The notes beneath the pieces are model-generated. The model saw only the letters and a list, made by a program, of their open reading frames with translations, searched no databases and was not told the DNA's origin. Shown here in pieces: positions 7,829 to 16,965 of a DNA stretch of 64,000 nucleotides (its first letter is position 1; each line of letters opens with the position of its first letter). This stretch comes from Paludibacteraceae bacterium. GTDB lineage: Bacteria; Bacteroidota; Bacteroidia; Bacteroidales; Paludibacteraceae. Made by a program: the position numbers and the translations under genes. The stretch is from positions 48,532-112,531 of the forward strand of contig JAKSNG010000001.1 of NCBI GenBank assembly GCA_024400125.1. The letters are read 5' to 3'.

Positions 7829-9244
7829 ATGAACTATAGTCATTTCTATTTCTTGGGTATTGGAGGGATTGGAATGAGTGCGATTGCACGGTATTTCCAT
7901 CACAATGGATATGAGGTGCGAGGCTATGACCGCACACCTTCTCCGCTCACACGCGAACTGGAAAACGAAGGAATAGACATCGTCTATGACGAGACGATGC
8001 AAACTGCACCATGGAATATCAACGACTGGACAAAAGCAGACACATTGGTTGTGCGTACACCTGCCGTGCCTCATGAACAAGAGATATATACATTTCTGCG
8101 CGAACAGCAGTTTACAATCCTCAAACGTGCCGAAGTATTAGGACTGATTACACAGCACAACAAAGCTCTCTGCGTCGCTGGAACACATGGCAAAACAACC
8201 ACATCTACCATCTTAGCACACTTGATGAAACAGTCACACGTGGGCACCAATGCGTTCTTGGGAGGAGTGAGCAATAACTACCACTCTAACTTACTCATTG
8301 ACACGAACTCCGACTATGTCGTGGTCGAAGCAGATGAATACGACCGCAGTTTCCATCACTTGACACCATTTATGTCAGTCATCACAAGTGTTGACCCTGA
8401 CCATTTAGATATTTACGGCACGGCTGAAGCCTATCGAGAGAGCTTTGCCCATTACGCTTCCTTGGTGCAAAATACCATTGTCATCAAGAAATCCGCTTTC
8501 GCGGAAGTAGAAAGTAGAAAGTCCGCTTGCGCTAAAGTAGAAAGTCGAAAGCAAATATATACCTACGCTGTGAACGAAGTGGCAGATTTCTATGCAGACA
8601 ATATTTGTGTCAACGAAGGAACGATTACTTTTGATTTTCATTCACCTACTACGACTATCGCTCATCTGCAATTAGGAGTTCCAGTGTGGGTGAATATAGA
8701 GAATAGCGTCGCTGCGATAGCTATTGCTATGCTGAACGGCGTCACGGAGGAAGAAGTGAGACACGGATTGGCAACTTTCGCGGGTGTGTATAGGCGTTTC
8801 AATGTTCATGTTAATACGCCGCAAGTCGCTTACATAGACGACTATGCACATCATCCGACGGAGCTGGAAGCGTCGATTCGGTCTATTCGACAACTCTTCC
8901 CTCAACGACATATCGTAGGTGTGTTCCAACCGCACCTCTACACACGTACACGCGATTTCGCAGACGGCTTTGCTGCCGTGCTGAGTCAATTAGACGAAGT
9001 GATATTGTTGCCTATTTATCCGGCACGTGAATTGCCTATACCTGGTGTGACATCCGATATGCTGTTAGACAAAATAACTTGTCCACGCAAACGACTGGTG
9101 CAGAAAAATGAGTTGGTAGAGACACTCCAATCTCTGTCCCAACAATCATCTCCTGTAGCGATAATCACGTTGGGCGCTGGAGACATAGACCGACTGGTGC
9201 CGGAGATTGCCCTGCGACTGCAAGCTAACGAAACGAACTCATGA
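7829..9244 (+). CDS. murC: UDP-N-acetylmuramate--L-alanine ligase
   Basis: 471 aa, cytoplasmic ATP-dependent ligase adding L-Ala to UDP-MurNAc, the first peptide step of peptidoglycan. N-terminal Rossmann motif FLGIGGIGMS (8-17), P-loop AGTHGKTTT (117-125), EADEYDRSF, and the C-terminal DDYAHHPTE motif are present. Odd: residues 222-241 are two near-identical 10-aa repeats (SAFAEVESRK, SACAKVESRK) from a 30-bp tandem DNA repeat, sitting where homologues have a short loop. Overlaps ftsQ by 4 bp (ATGA). Normally murC follows murG in Bacteroidota; here it follows a secreted nuclease. Confidence 0.96.
   Translation: MNYSHFYFLGIGGIGMSAIARYFHHNGYEVRGYDRTPSPLTRELENEGIDIVYDETMQTAPWNINDWTKADTLVVRTPAVPHEQEIYTFLREQQFTILKRAEVLGLITQHNKALCVAGTHGKTTTSTILAHLMKQSHVGTNAFLGGVSNNYHSNLLIDTNSDYVVVEADEYDRSFHHLTPFMSVITSVDPDHLDIYGTAEAYRESFAHYASLVQNTIVIKKSAFAEVESRKSACAKVESRKQIYTYAVNEVADFYADNICVNEGTITFDFHSPTTTIAHLQLGVPVWVNIENSVAAIAIAMLNGVTEEEVRHGLATFAGVYRRFNVHVNTPQVAYIDDYAHHPTELEASIRSIRQLFPQRHIVGVFQPHLYTRTRDFADGFAAVLSQLDEVILLPIYPARELPIPGVTSDMLLDKITCPRKRLVQKNELVETLQSLSQQSSPVAIITLGAGDIDRLVPEIALRLQANETNS
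8492..8551. repeat. In-frame 30-bp tandem duplication inside murC
   Basis: Units 8492-8521 and 8522-8551 match at 26 of 30 positions (TCCGCTTTCGCGGAAGTAGA... and TCCGCTTGCGCTAAAGTAGA...). Being 30 bp, the frame is kept (10 aa each). The first unit starts with the palindrome TCCGCTTTCGCGGA. The words GTAGAAAG and GTCGAAAG recur in spacers at about 862 and 3111. Confidence 0.92.
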
Positions 9245-9981
9245 AGATAAATGTCAAACACATATTGCTGTCCTTGTGCGCGATACTGCTGTTAGCGTAT
9301 GTCGTTACGGTGAGTGTATTGGTGACGAAACATTGTTCATCACAACTGTGTTCCTCTGTCGAATGGACAATCTCTGACCAAGCACAACGCCAATATGTGA
9401 CCGAAGACGAACTAACCACAATGCTCAAGCAAATGGGATTGTATCCGGAAGGCAAAACGTTGTCCAATATATCGACGCAAACAATAGAAAAAGCCGTTCT
9501 GACACACCCTATGGTGCGAAAGGCACAGTGTTTTATCACCGCCAACGGCACCGTCCGCATTCGTCTGTCACAACGAAGACCTATCTTGCGCGTGTTGACG
9601 GCTTCTGAGAGTTACTTCGTGGACTCCGACCGCAAACGGATGCCTATTCGTGAGTCTGTGAACACGCCCGTAATGATGGTACGTGGAGTTGTTACGGAAC
9701 ATGCTGCATGCGACGAGATTGCCGATATGGTGCTTTGGATAAACCACGATGGCTATTGGCGTGAGAAAATACAAAGTGTACACGTCAACAATCCACACTA
9801 CGTTTATTTAGTGCAAAAACCGGACGAGACTAAACTCATCTTGGGAGACATAAAAGGTTACCGCGCTAAACTGCGCAAGCTCAAAACATTGTACGAAGAG
9901 GGATTTGAGAAAATAGGCTGGAGAACGTATCGAGAAATCGACCTGCGATATAAGGGGCAAGCGATAGGGCGGGGTAAGTGA
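9241..9981 (+). CDS. ftsQ: Cell division protein FtsQ
   Basis: 246 aa. Short cytoplasmic start, one membrane helix (about 7-27: HILLSLCAILLLAYVVTVSV), then a POTRA-like region (about 40-115, with YVTEDELTTMLKQMGLYPEG and LSNISTQTIEKAVLTHPMV) and the FtsQ domain. It links early and late divisome proteins at the septum. Start overlaps the murC stop; the murC-ftsQ-ftsA-ftsZ order is typical for the phylum and supports the call where similarity alone would be weak. Confidence 0.92.
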   Translation: MKINVKHILLSLCAILLLAYVVTVSVLVTKHCSSQLCSSVEWTISDQAQRQYVTEDELTTMLKQMGLYPEGKTLSNISTQTIEKAVLTHPMVRKAQCFITANGTVRIRLSQRRPILRVLTASESYFVDSDRKRMPIRESVNTPVMMVRGVVTEHAACDEIADMVLWINHDGYWREKIQSVHVNNPHYVYLVQKPDETKLILGDIKGYRAKLRKLKTLYEEGFEKIGWRTYREIDLRYKGQAIGRGK

Positions 9982-10008
9982 CACCCACAAAGACACCACG
10001 AGAGTAAA

Positions 10009-10050
10009 GACCGCTCACTTTGCTCGCTGAAAGAATAAGGAATATAGACT
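10009..10050. repeat. Degenerate copy of the 23-bp dispersed element between ftsQ and ftsA
   Basis: On the minus strand it reads GTCTATATTCCTT, CTTTCAGCG and GAGCGGTCT with short insertions, i.e. the parts of the element TCTATATTCCTTCAGCGCAGCGG found tandemly at 61791-61873 and singly at 24826-24848. It fills most of the 75-nt ftsQ-ftsA gap. Confidence 0.6.
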
Positions 10051-10056
10051 AAGTTT

Positions 10057-11331
10057 ATGGCAAGGAAGAAACAACAATTAGCACAGACATTACCATTAGT
10101 CGCTATCGACTTGGGAAGTCATAGCGTACGCGCTATGGCTGCGACGCGCGTCGATAATGACTTGTTGCATATATTAGGTTTTGAACAATCTACTAAGTTT
10201 CAAGGAGTGGAACGTGGCGTTGTTGCACACAGTGCCAATGTGGGTTTCATGATTGGTGAAGTACTGCGTCTTCTTGCTAATCGATTGGGTTTCGCCGACC
10301 TGCCAACGGCATTTGTACTCACGGGAGGCAAAACTATGCAAATCGCTAAAGTCGGCTCAAAACGTGACCAAGGTCGCAAACGCGAAATATCCAGTCAACT
10401 GCTGGAAGAAATGGAAGAGGAGTGCAAACGCAAAATCGAAGCACACAATAAAGGTGTTGCAGTCTTGGGTTTGGTACCAGTCTATTTTACCTTAGATGGG
10501 GTAGAGCAAGATGAAGTGCCTACTGCTGGTCAACGTGCCGAACGTATTGAAGCACAGTATGTTGCGTTTGTGGCAAAAGCTGATATTGAACAACAAATGC
10601 AAAAAGCTTTTGATCAAGCTGGCAAATCTATCGAATCTACCTTTGTTCGTCCCGAAGCCTTACTCTCTGCTTTTGCCGCAGAAGATGGTCCAGAAATCTA
10701 TCGTGACGGTTGCGCTGTGCTCGATATGGGAGCACAAACAACCACTCTCTCTATCTACAAGGGAACACAGTACTTGTACAACAAAGTAATTCCACAGGGC
10801 GGCTACCACATCACACGCGTGCTTGAGCAACAAGGCATATCATTTGCGCTTGCTGAGCAACTGAAATGCAATTATGGTTACGCATCTGCTGCACAAGTCG
10901 AGAAGAACTTGCGCATGAAACTGCCCGTGGCAGGCGCAGAAGGAGAAACACTCGTCGTGACAAGTGAGGATGTGGCATATACCATATCTCTCAAGTTAGA
11001 AGAAATAATCAATCCGCTTATTGATGAACTCAATAAATACGCTGACCGTATCAAGACACTCTACCTCACTGGCGGTGCCGCAATGTTAGCAGGATTACAA
11101 GATTTTATCCAACAAAAAACATCCCTCAAAGTACTCTATGGAGCCCACGATAGGTTGTTAGACAAAACGTCCGATCCACGCTATTATGAACCAACCTATT
11201 CCGCGTTGGTGGGTGCTCTTATCATGGGCAGTGACTATCGAGACGAACATAAAAACCAACTCGTCAAAAATCCTTCTATCTTTGAAAAAATAAAATTACA
11301 AACCGAAATAGTTTTTACTCCACAAGAATAA
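10057..11331 (+). CDS. ftsA: Cell division protein FtsA
   Basis: 424 aa actin-fold ATPase that tethers FtsZ to the membrane. Phosphate-1 motif AIDLGSHSVRAMA (about 16-29), phosphate-2 VLDMGAQTTTLSIYKG, and the adenosine motif LYLTGGAAMLAGL are visible. The SHS2/1C insert lies in the first third. Lies 12 bp before ftsZ, certainly co-transcribed. The C-terminal amphipathic membrane helix is not obvious in the last residues (EKIKLQTEIVFTPQE). Confidence 0.95.
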   Translation: MARKKQQLAQTLPLVAIDLGSHSVRAMAATRVDNDLLHILGFEQSTKFQGVERGVVAHSANVGFMIGEVLRLLANRLGFADLPTAFVLTGGKTMQIAKVGSKRDQGRKREISSQLLEEMEEECKRKIEAHNKGVAVLGLVPVYFTLDGVEQDEVPTAGQRAERIEAQYVAFVAKADIEQQMQKAFDQAGKSIESTFVRPEALLSAFAAEDGPEIYRDGCAVLDMGAQTTTLSIYKGTQYLYNKVIPQGGYHITRVLEQQGISFALAEQLKCNYGYASAAQVEKNLRMKLPVAGAEGETLVVTSEDVAYTISLKLEEIINPLIDELNKYADRIKTLYLTGGAAMLAGLQDFIQQKTSLKVLYGAHDRLLDKTSDPRYYEPTYSALVGALIMGSDYRDEHKNQLVKNPSIFEKIKLQTEIVFTPQE

Positions 11332-11343
11332 ATTGCAACAACT

Positions 11344-12615
11344 ATGAATATCGACGAAGAAACATTACCCTTGCCAATCGAAATCAAGGAAGACAGTATT
11401 ATCAAAGTGATGGGCGTAGGTGGTGGCGGATGTAACGCCGTTAACTACATGTATCGTCAAGGCATCAAAGGTGTTACATTTTTAGTATGTAATACCGACA
11501 AGCAAGTACTCGAAAAATCCTCTGTACCTGCCAAACTGCAACTCGGCACTGGTCTCGGTGCTGGGGGTAACCCTGACAAAGCACACGAATATGCAGAAGC
11601 CAGTCGTGACCGCATTCGTGAGGCTTTAGACGATGGAACACAGATGCTTTTTATCACCGCAGGCATGGGCGGTGGCACAGGTACAGGCGCATCCGCTACT
11701 GTAGCCGAAGTAGCACAGTCAATGGATATACTCACCGTCGGCATCGTCACTATTCCATTTGCATTTGAGGGCAAACAGAAAATTCGCAAGGCTTTTACAG
11801 GCATAGCCCATTTGGCAGAGCATGTGGATGCATTGCTGATTATCAATAACGAGAAACTCAAGCAAATCTATCCTGACCTCACAGCATTCAACGCATTCTC
11901 TAAATCCGATGACGTAGTGGCTAATGCTGCAAAGTCTATTGCAGAGATAATTACCGAACCAGGCTATATCAATACCGACTTTGCGGATGTCTATAACACG
12001 CTCAAGAATGGAAATGTTGCCATTATGAATGTGGGTCAGGCAGAAGGCGAAAACCGTATCACAGCCGCTATCGATAATGCACTCAAGTCACCGTTGGCGA
12101 ATGCGAACGATGTACACGGTGCTAAACGCGTGTTGCTGCAGTTCTATTGCTCTACGGAACATGCACTCATCATGCACGAGTTAGACGAGATACATCGTTT
12201 CGTGGACGAAGTGGGAGATGAAGTGGAAGTGCAATGGGGTGTTTCTGTAGATGAATCGCTGGGCGAAGCCGTACGTGTGACGATTATTGCTACCGGATAC
12301 GAAGTGAGCGATATTCCTTCACTCGAAGAAGTCGCTGGCAAAGTATCTATCGAAGAAGCAGTCAAACTCAACTACGATATTAAGGCTCCAACTGAGCCTA
12401 AAGAAGATGAGCAAGCCACAGAGATAGACCTAACGGGTACATTGACTGCTACACAACCAGCACAACCAGCACAACCTACGCAGCCAGCAGAACCTCGTGA
12501 AGTAGGCCCTAAAGACGACGAAATCGTCATCAATATAGAAGATGACGATTCCGTAGAAGAGAATCCTGTTGCTCAAGATGGTCAGACATCACTTTTTCGC
12601 TGGATGAGAAAGTAA
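11344..12615 (+). CDS. ftsZ: Cell division protein FtsZ
   Basis: 423 aa tubulin-like GTPase forming the division ring. Tubulin signature GGGTGTGASATVA at 109-121; N-terminal GVGGGGCNAVNYM. After the globular core (to about 345) comes a Pro/Gln/Ala linker (TATQPAQPAQPTQPAEP) and an acidic stretch, ending in SLFRWMRK, the conserved partner-binding tail. The gene's last 27 bp overlap the 3' end of the opposite-strand dedA-like gene. No terminator is visible between the two, so transcripts must converge head-on. Confidence 0.97.
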   Translation: MNIDEETLPLPIEIKEDSIIKVMGVGGGGCNAVNYMYRQGIKGVTFLVCNTDKQVLEKSSVPAKLQLGTGLGAGGNPDKAHEYAEASRDRIREALDDGTQMLFITAGMGGGTGTGASATVAEVAQSMDILTVGIVTIPFAFEGKQKIRKAFTGIAHLAEHVDALLIINNEKLKQIYPDLTAFNAFSKSDDVVANAAKSIAEIITEPGYINTDFADVYNTLKNGNVAIMNVGQAEGENRITAAIDNALKSPLANANDVHGAKRVLLQFYCSTEHALIMHELDEIHRFVDEVGDEVEVQWGVSVDESLGEAVRVTIIATGYEVSDIPSLEEVAGKVSIEEAVKLNYDIKAPTEPKEDEQATEIDLTGTLTATQPAQPAQPTQPAEPREVGPKDDEIVINIEDDDSVEENPVAQDGQTSLFRWMRK

Positions 12616-13242
12616 TTTCTTGATTACAAAGAATACAATTACTGCAACTGCCAGTACGAGTATAGCCACACTAAGTTCGTGGCTATATTCTTTTATCATA
12701 TCCATTTGGCCATTGGCAATGTAACCCAATAAAGCCAACACACAATTCCAAGCAAAAGCACCAATGAACGTGTAGAACAAGAATGCACCAAAGTGCATAC
12801 GTGATAGACCAGCAGGAATAGAAATCAGTTGGCGAATACCAGGAATAAATCGACCAATGAACGTGGACATATTGCCGTGCACACGGAAATAGTCTTCTGC
12901 CTTTTGCACTTTCTCGCTGCTGAGTAAGCATAGGTGTCCTAATTTGCTATCCGCAAACTTATAGATGATAGGGCGGCCTAACCAAACCGACAGCACGTAG
13001 TTGATAATGGCACCGAACAAAGCTCCTAACGTACCAAAGAGCACAATAATAATGACATCAATAGGATAGACACCAGTGGCGCACAGCACGCTCGTAGGTT
13101 CACTTGCAACAAAGGCAGCAGGAGGAATTACAACTTCCGAAGGAAAAGGAATAAACGATGACTCAATGGTCATCAACGCAGTAATCGACGCATAGTTCAT
13201 GTGCGCCGAATACCACGAGATGATTTGATCAATAATGGTCAT
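12589..13242 (-). CDS. DedA-family (VTT-domain) membrane protein
   Basis: 217 aa with several hydrophobic helices. The family signature is clear: ESSFIPFPSEVVIPPAAF near the start and GRFIPGIRQLISIPAGLSRM in the middle. DedA proteins act in the inner membrane; many are proton-driven lipid (undecaprenyl-phosphate or phosphatidylethanolamine) transporters. The start abuts the stop of the antiporter gene upstream (13243). The end overlaps ftsZ by 27 bp on the other strand. Specific substrate not inferable. Confidence 0.88.
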   Translation of the reverse strand: MTIIDQIISWYSAHMNYASITALMTIESSFIPFPSEVVIPPAAFVASEPTSVLCATGVYPIDVIIIVLFGTLGALFGAIINYVLSVWLGRPIIYKFADSKLGHLCLLSSEKVQKAEDYFRVHGNMSTFIGRFIPGIRQLISIPAGLSRMHFGAFLFYTFIGAFAWNCVLALLGYIANGQMDMIKEYSHELSVAILVLAVAVIVFFVIKKLLSHPAKK

Positions 13243-14547
13243 TTAGATGAAGATTAATTGAGTGATGATATAAATTGGCAAGCAAACAATCAATGAGAAC
13301 TTACCCATGTAGCCGAAGAACGAAGGCATATCAATGTGCTCTTGCTCTGCAATACTCTTAACCATGAAGTTTGGACCATTACCAATATAGGTTAATGAGC
13401 CAAAGAAGACTGCACCCATTGAGATTGCTTTTAGATACGTATCATTAGCCAAACCTGCTATGTCACCAAATGGAGCCATTGAGTTAAAGACCATAGCTGT
13501 AGGCGCATTATCTAAGAACGCAGACAACGCGCCTGTGCAATATACATATTGCCAAGGTTGACTTAACACGGCTTGAATGGAGTCTTTCATTTGCTCTAAG
13601 AACATCAATGCAGGCGTCATTGTGGCAAAGATACCTAAGAAGACGCATGCTACTTCCAGGATTGGTGTCCATGAGTAGTTATTAGCTACACGCACAGTCT
13701 TCTTCGTCGTGAACCATGATCCAGCGATGATGGCGATAAATACCCATTCACGCAGTAATTTCAAGTACCATGGCGCATGCTCTGCTCCCATAGCAGGGAT
13801 GTAAGTCTTGTTGATGAACATCGTGCTGCAGATGACACCTAACAACCAGAGTACATTGATTAGACCAGATATCTGTAGCGGTTTTTTCTCACGCATGTCA
13901 GCCATCACGTTCTCCAAGTGCCCCTTAATCTCTTTCTTGTAGTAATACGTATCTACCACAAAATAGACAATCAGCAGTAACGCACCTGTCACAGCCCACT
14001 CACCAAGCATGTTGTTTAACCACCAAGTGAATGACGCACCTTTCTGGAATAATAAGAACAAAGGTGGGTCACCTAATGGCGACAATAGACCACCGCAGTT
14101 AGCGACAATCGCAATAAAGAAAAGGACAGTGTGCACTTTGAACTTGCGCTGTTTGATGGTCTCTAACAATAGACGAATCAGCAGCATAGCGGCGCCGGTA
14201 GTGCCCATGAACGATGCCAATACCCAACCGATAGCCATGATAATCGTGTTGGTAATAGGCTTAGCCACTAAGTCACCTTTGATGCAAATGCCGCCTGTTG
14301 TTACAAACAATGCCATCAGCAGCAAGATAAAAGGTACATAATCGTAAATCATTTGGTGCATCAAGTCATGCGACATTCCATGCAGACACAACCAAATACC
14401 TACGGGAATACCCAAGATAAGGGACACAATCAGTTTGTTTTTGTTTTCCTCCCACCATTCACCGACTTTAGGTAACAGTGGTAAAATAGCGATGCTTAAC
14501 AGCATCATTGCAAATGGAATTAACATCCATGCGGGAATCTGTTCCAT
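13243..14547 (-). CDS. nhaD: NhaD-type Na+/H+ antiporter
   Basis: 434 aa, about a dozen transmembrane helices. Signature stretches of the NhaD/ion-transporter superfamily: LFVTTGGICIKGD, GWVLASFMGTTGAAMLLIRL, NCGGLLSPLGDPPLFLLFQ and GALSAFLDNAPTAMVFNSM. It exchanges cytoplasmic Na+ (or Li+) for protons. Located 25 bp downstream of lepA and directly before the dedA-like gene, same transcript likely. Confidence 0.87.
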   Translation of the reverse strand: MEQIPAWMLIPFAMMLLSIAILPLLPKVGEWWEENKNKLIVSLILGIPVGIWLCLHGMSHDLMHQMIYDYVPFILLLMALFVTTGGICIKGDLVAKPITNTIIMAIGWVLASFMGTTGAAMLLIRLLLETIKQRKFKVHTVLFFIAIVANCGGLLSPLGDPPLFLLFQKGASFTWWLNNMLGEWAVTGALLLIVYFVVDTYYYKKEIKGHLENVMADMREKKPLQISGLINVLWLLGVICSTMFINKTYIPAMGAEHAPWYLKLLREWVFIAIIAGSWFTTKKTVRVANNYSWTPILEVACVFLGIFATMTPALMFLEQMKDSIQAVLSQPWQYVYCTGALSAFLDNAPTAMVFNSMAPFGDIAGLANDTYLKAISMGAVFFGSLTYIGNGPNFMVKSIAEQEHIDMPSFFGYMGKFSLIVCLPIYIITQLIFI

Positions 14548-14572
14548 AATATTGTTGATTATAAAGTTATTT

Positions 14573-16348
14573 TTAGTCGAGTTTTAGTACGGCGAGGAAG
14601 GCTTTTTGTGGCACTTCTACGTTACCGATTTGTTTCATACGTTTCTTTCCGCGTTTCTGTTTCTCTAACAACTTGCGTTTACGGCTGACGTCACCGCCAT
14701 AGCACTTAGCGAGCACATCTTTGCGCACTTGTTTGACTGTTTCGCGCGCAATAATTTTAGCGCCAATCGCAGCTTGAATAGCAATATCGAACTGTTGACG
14801 AGGCAGCAACTCTTTGAGTTTCTCACACATCCGTCGTCCAAAATCAACAGCATTATCGCGGTGGGTGAGGGTAGAGAGCGCATCCACTTGTTCTCCATTG
14901 AGCAAGATATCTAACTTGACGAGATTAGACGGGCGGAAACCGTTCATGTGCCAGTCGAAGGACGCGTAACCTTTGGAAATTGACTTGAGTTTGTCGTAGA
15001 AGTCAATCACAATCTCACCCAACGGCATATCAAATAGCAGTTCCATACGGCTACCGGATATATATTCTTGCTTTACTAATTCGCCACGTTTGTCGAGACA
15101 GAGGGTCATGATGTTACCGATATAATTGCTTGTAGTGATGATGCTTGCGCGAATATAGGGCTCTTCTATATGGTCTATCTCTGTCAAGTCTGGCATGCCC
15201 GCAGGATTGTGTACTTCCTTAAGGTTGCCGTCTTTGGTATAGACTTTATAACTTACGTTAGGCACCGTTGTGATGACGTTCATATCAAACTCACGGTCCA
15301 AACGCTCCTGAATAATCTCCATGTGCAGTAGTCCTAAGAATCCGCACCGGAAACCAAAGCCCAACGCCATAGAACTCTCTGGTTGGAAACTGAGACTGGC
15401 GTCATTGAGTTGTAACTTCTCAAGGCTTGCGCGCAAGTCTTCATAGTCTTCTGCCTCAATCGGATAAACTCCGGCAAAGACCATCGGTTTGGCTTCTTGG
15501 AAACCAGCAATTGCTTCTGCACAAGGACGAGCTACGTGCGTGATGGTGTCGCCTACTTTGACTTCGGAACTGGTCTTGATGCCCGAAATGATGTAACCCA
15601 CGTTTCCTGCTGAAATCTCTTTAGTCGGCTGCATATCGAGTTTGAGAATGCCCACTTCGTCTGCATTATATTCTTTGCCGGTATTGTAGAAACGTACGCG
15701 ATCGCCTGAGTGCATGGTGCCGTTCACCACTTTGAAATAACCAATGATGCCGCGGAAAGAATTAAACACGGAGTCAAAGACCAAACATTGTAGAGGAGCT
15801 TCGGGGTCTCCTTGTGGAGCTGGAATGCGCTCAATGATAGCATCTAAGATTGCTTCTACGCCGTCGCCTGTCTTGGCAGAGCAGCGCAGTATCTCTTCGC
15901 GTTTGCAGCCGAGTAAGTCAATAATCTCATCTTCGACCATGTCGGGCATAGCACTTTCCATATCGCACTTGTTCATGACAGGGATAATTTCCAAGTCATG
16001 ATCCAAAGCCATATAGAGGTTGGAAATGGTCTGTGCTTGTACTCCTTGCGACGCATCGACAACGAGTAATGCGCCTTCACAAGCAGCAATACTGCGGCTC
16101 ACTTCATACGAGAAATCCACGTGTCCCGGAGTGTCAATGAGGTTCAGTGTATAACCTTTATACGCCATTTGTATGGCGTGAGATTTAATGGTGATACCGC
16201 GCTCTTTCTCCAAGTCCATGTCGTCCAGAACTTGATTCTCCATGTCTTTCTTGTCCACTGTTCCCGTCATTTCTAACATGCGGTCTGCTAACGTGGATTT
16301 ACCATGGTCAATGTGCGCAATGATACAAAAGTTACGTATATTTTTCAT
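14573..16348 (-). CDS. lepA: Elongation factor 4 (LepA), translational GTPase
   Basis: 591 aa from ATG 16348 ([19 protein letters not shown]). A further in-frame ATG at 16360 falls inside the promoter -7 element and cannot be used by that transcript. G1 [10 protein letters not shown]3 [10 protein letters not shown]4 NKCD; LepA-specific C-terminal domain with [12 protein letters not shown]. Ribosome-associated factor that rescues or back-translocates stalled ribosomes and helps 30S assembly. The promoter leaves only a few untranslated bases, so the mRNA is nearly leaderless. Followed by nhaD. Confidence 0.96.
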   Translation of the reverse strand: MKNIRNFCIIAHIDHGKSTLADRMLEMTGTVDKKDMENQVLDDMDLEKERGITIKSHAIQMAYKGYTLNLIDTPGHVDFSYEVSRSIAACEGALLVVDASQGVQAQTISNLYMALDHDLEIIPVMNKCDMESAMPDMVEDEIIDLLGCKREEILRCSAKTGDGVEAILDAIIERIPAPQGDPEAPLQCLVFDSVFNSFRGIIGYFKVVNGTMHSGDRVRFYNTGKEYNADEVGILKLDMQPTKEISAGNVGYIISGIKTSSEVKVGDTITHVARPCAEAIAGFQEAKPMVFAGVYPIEAEDYEDLRASLEKLQLNDASLSFQPESSMALGFGFRCGFLGLLHMEIIQERLDREFDMNVITTVPNVSYKVYTKDGNLKEVHNPAGMPDLTEIDHIEEPYIRASIITTSNYIGNIMTLCLDKRGELVKQEYISGSRMELLFDMPLGEIVIDFYDKLKSISKGYASFDWHMNGFRPSNLVKLDILLNGEQVDALSTLTHRDNAVDFGRRMCEKLKELLPRQQFDIAIQAAIGAKIIARETVKQVRKDVLAKCYGGDVSRKRKLLEKQKRGKKRMKQIGNVEVPQKAFLAVLKLD

Positions 16349-16357
16349 TTCGGGCGA

Positions 16358-16389
16358 CAAAAGTAGTAAAAAAATTTGAATTATGCAAA
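16358..16389 (-). promoter_or_regulatory. Promoter of lepA
   Basis: Minus strand: TTTG (16389-16386), 20 nt, TACTTTTG (16365-16358). The -33 box lies inside the end of coaE. Transcription should start within about 5-10 nt of the lepA ATG. Confidence 0.8.
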
Positions 16390-16965
16390 TTTATGAATAA
16401 AAAACTCTATTTGTTGTATGAGTTCTGCTATTGGTAAGACACCGTCATTGTTGATTATTAAGGTATCTGCAGTAGTGTGTTGAATGTTTTTTTGCGCGTG
16501 TATGCGTGCGCGCACTTGTGCTTCTGTACTATGGTCACGCGCAATCGTGCGCGCGATACGTACGTGCTCGGGAGCGGTGACTTCGATGACTGCATCGCAG
16601 AGATTGTCTAATCCAGCTTCGTATAAGATAGCACATTCCACAAAACATACCGCTGCACGTTGCGTCTCATACCATTGTTGCACGGCTTGTTTGACAGCGG
16701 GGTGTACAATTGTATTGAGTTGCTGCAACAGAGTAGGGTTTGTAAAAACCTGTGCTGCTACTTTGTGAGTAAGATAGGTGTCTCCGTCAAAGACGTCGTT
16801 ACCGAATAAGTGCTCTATCTGTTTCCTGACGGTAGGTGCGTGTACAATCAGTCGTTTCGCTTCTTGGTCGGTATAAAGTACAGCGTAACCGCGCTGCTGC
16901 AACGCTGCTGCAATCGTGGATTTACCACTCCCTATGCCTCCTGTAATGCCGATTAACATAGTCAA
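16381..16965 (-). CDS. coaE: Dephospho-CoA kinase
   Basis: 194 aa. P-loop [17 protein letters not shown] near the N-terminus, DQEAKRLI lid/acceptor region, [11 protein letters not shown] and [11 protein letters not shown] motifs of the family. Last step of coenzyme A synthesis: phosphorylates the 3'-OH of dephospho-CoA. Begins immediately after the MBOAT stop (16966), so translationally close. In other Bacteroidota coaE often sits beside ybbR/yajC/nusB; here those lie about 30 kb away. Confidence 0.93.
   Translation of the reverse strand: MTMLIGITGGIGSGKSTIAAALQQRGYAVLYTDQEAKRLIVHAPTVRKQIEHLFGNDVFDGDTYLTHKVAAQVFTNPTLLQQLNTIVHPAVKQAVQQWYETQRAAVCFVECAILYEAGLDNLCDAVIEVTAPEHVRIARTIARDHSTEAQVRARIHAQKNIQHTTADTLIINNDGVLPIAELIQQIEFFIHKFA

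Noticed and set aside
10009..10050. Promoter for ftsA in the ftsQ-ftsA gap
   Set aside because: No TTTG/TAnnTTTG pair; the gap is explained by a degenerate copy of the dispersed element.
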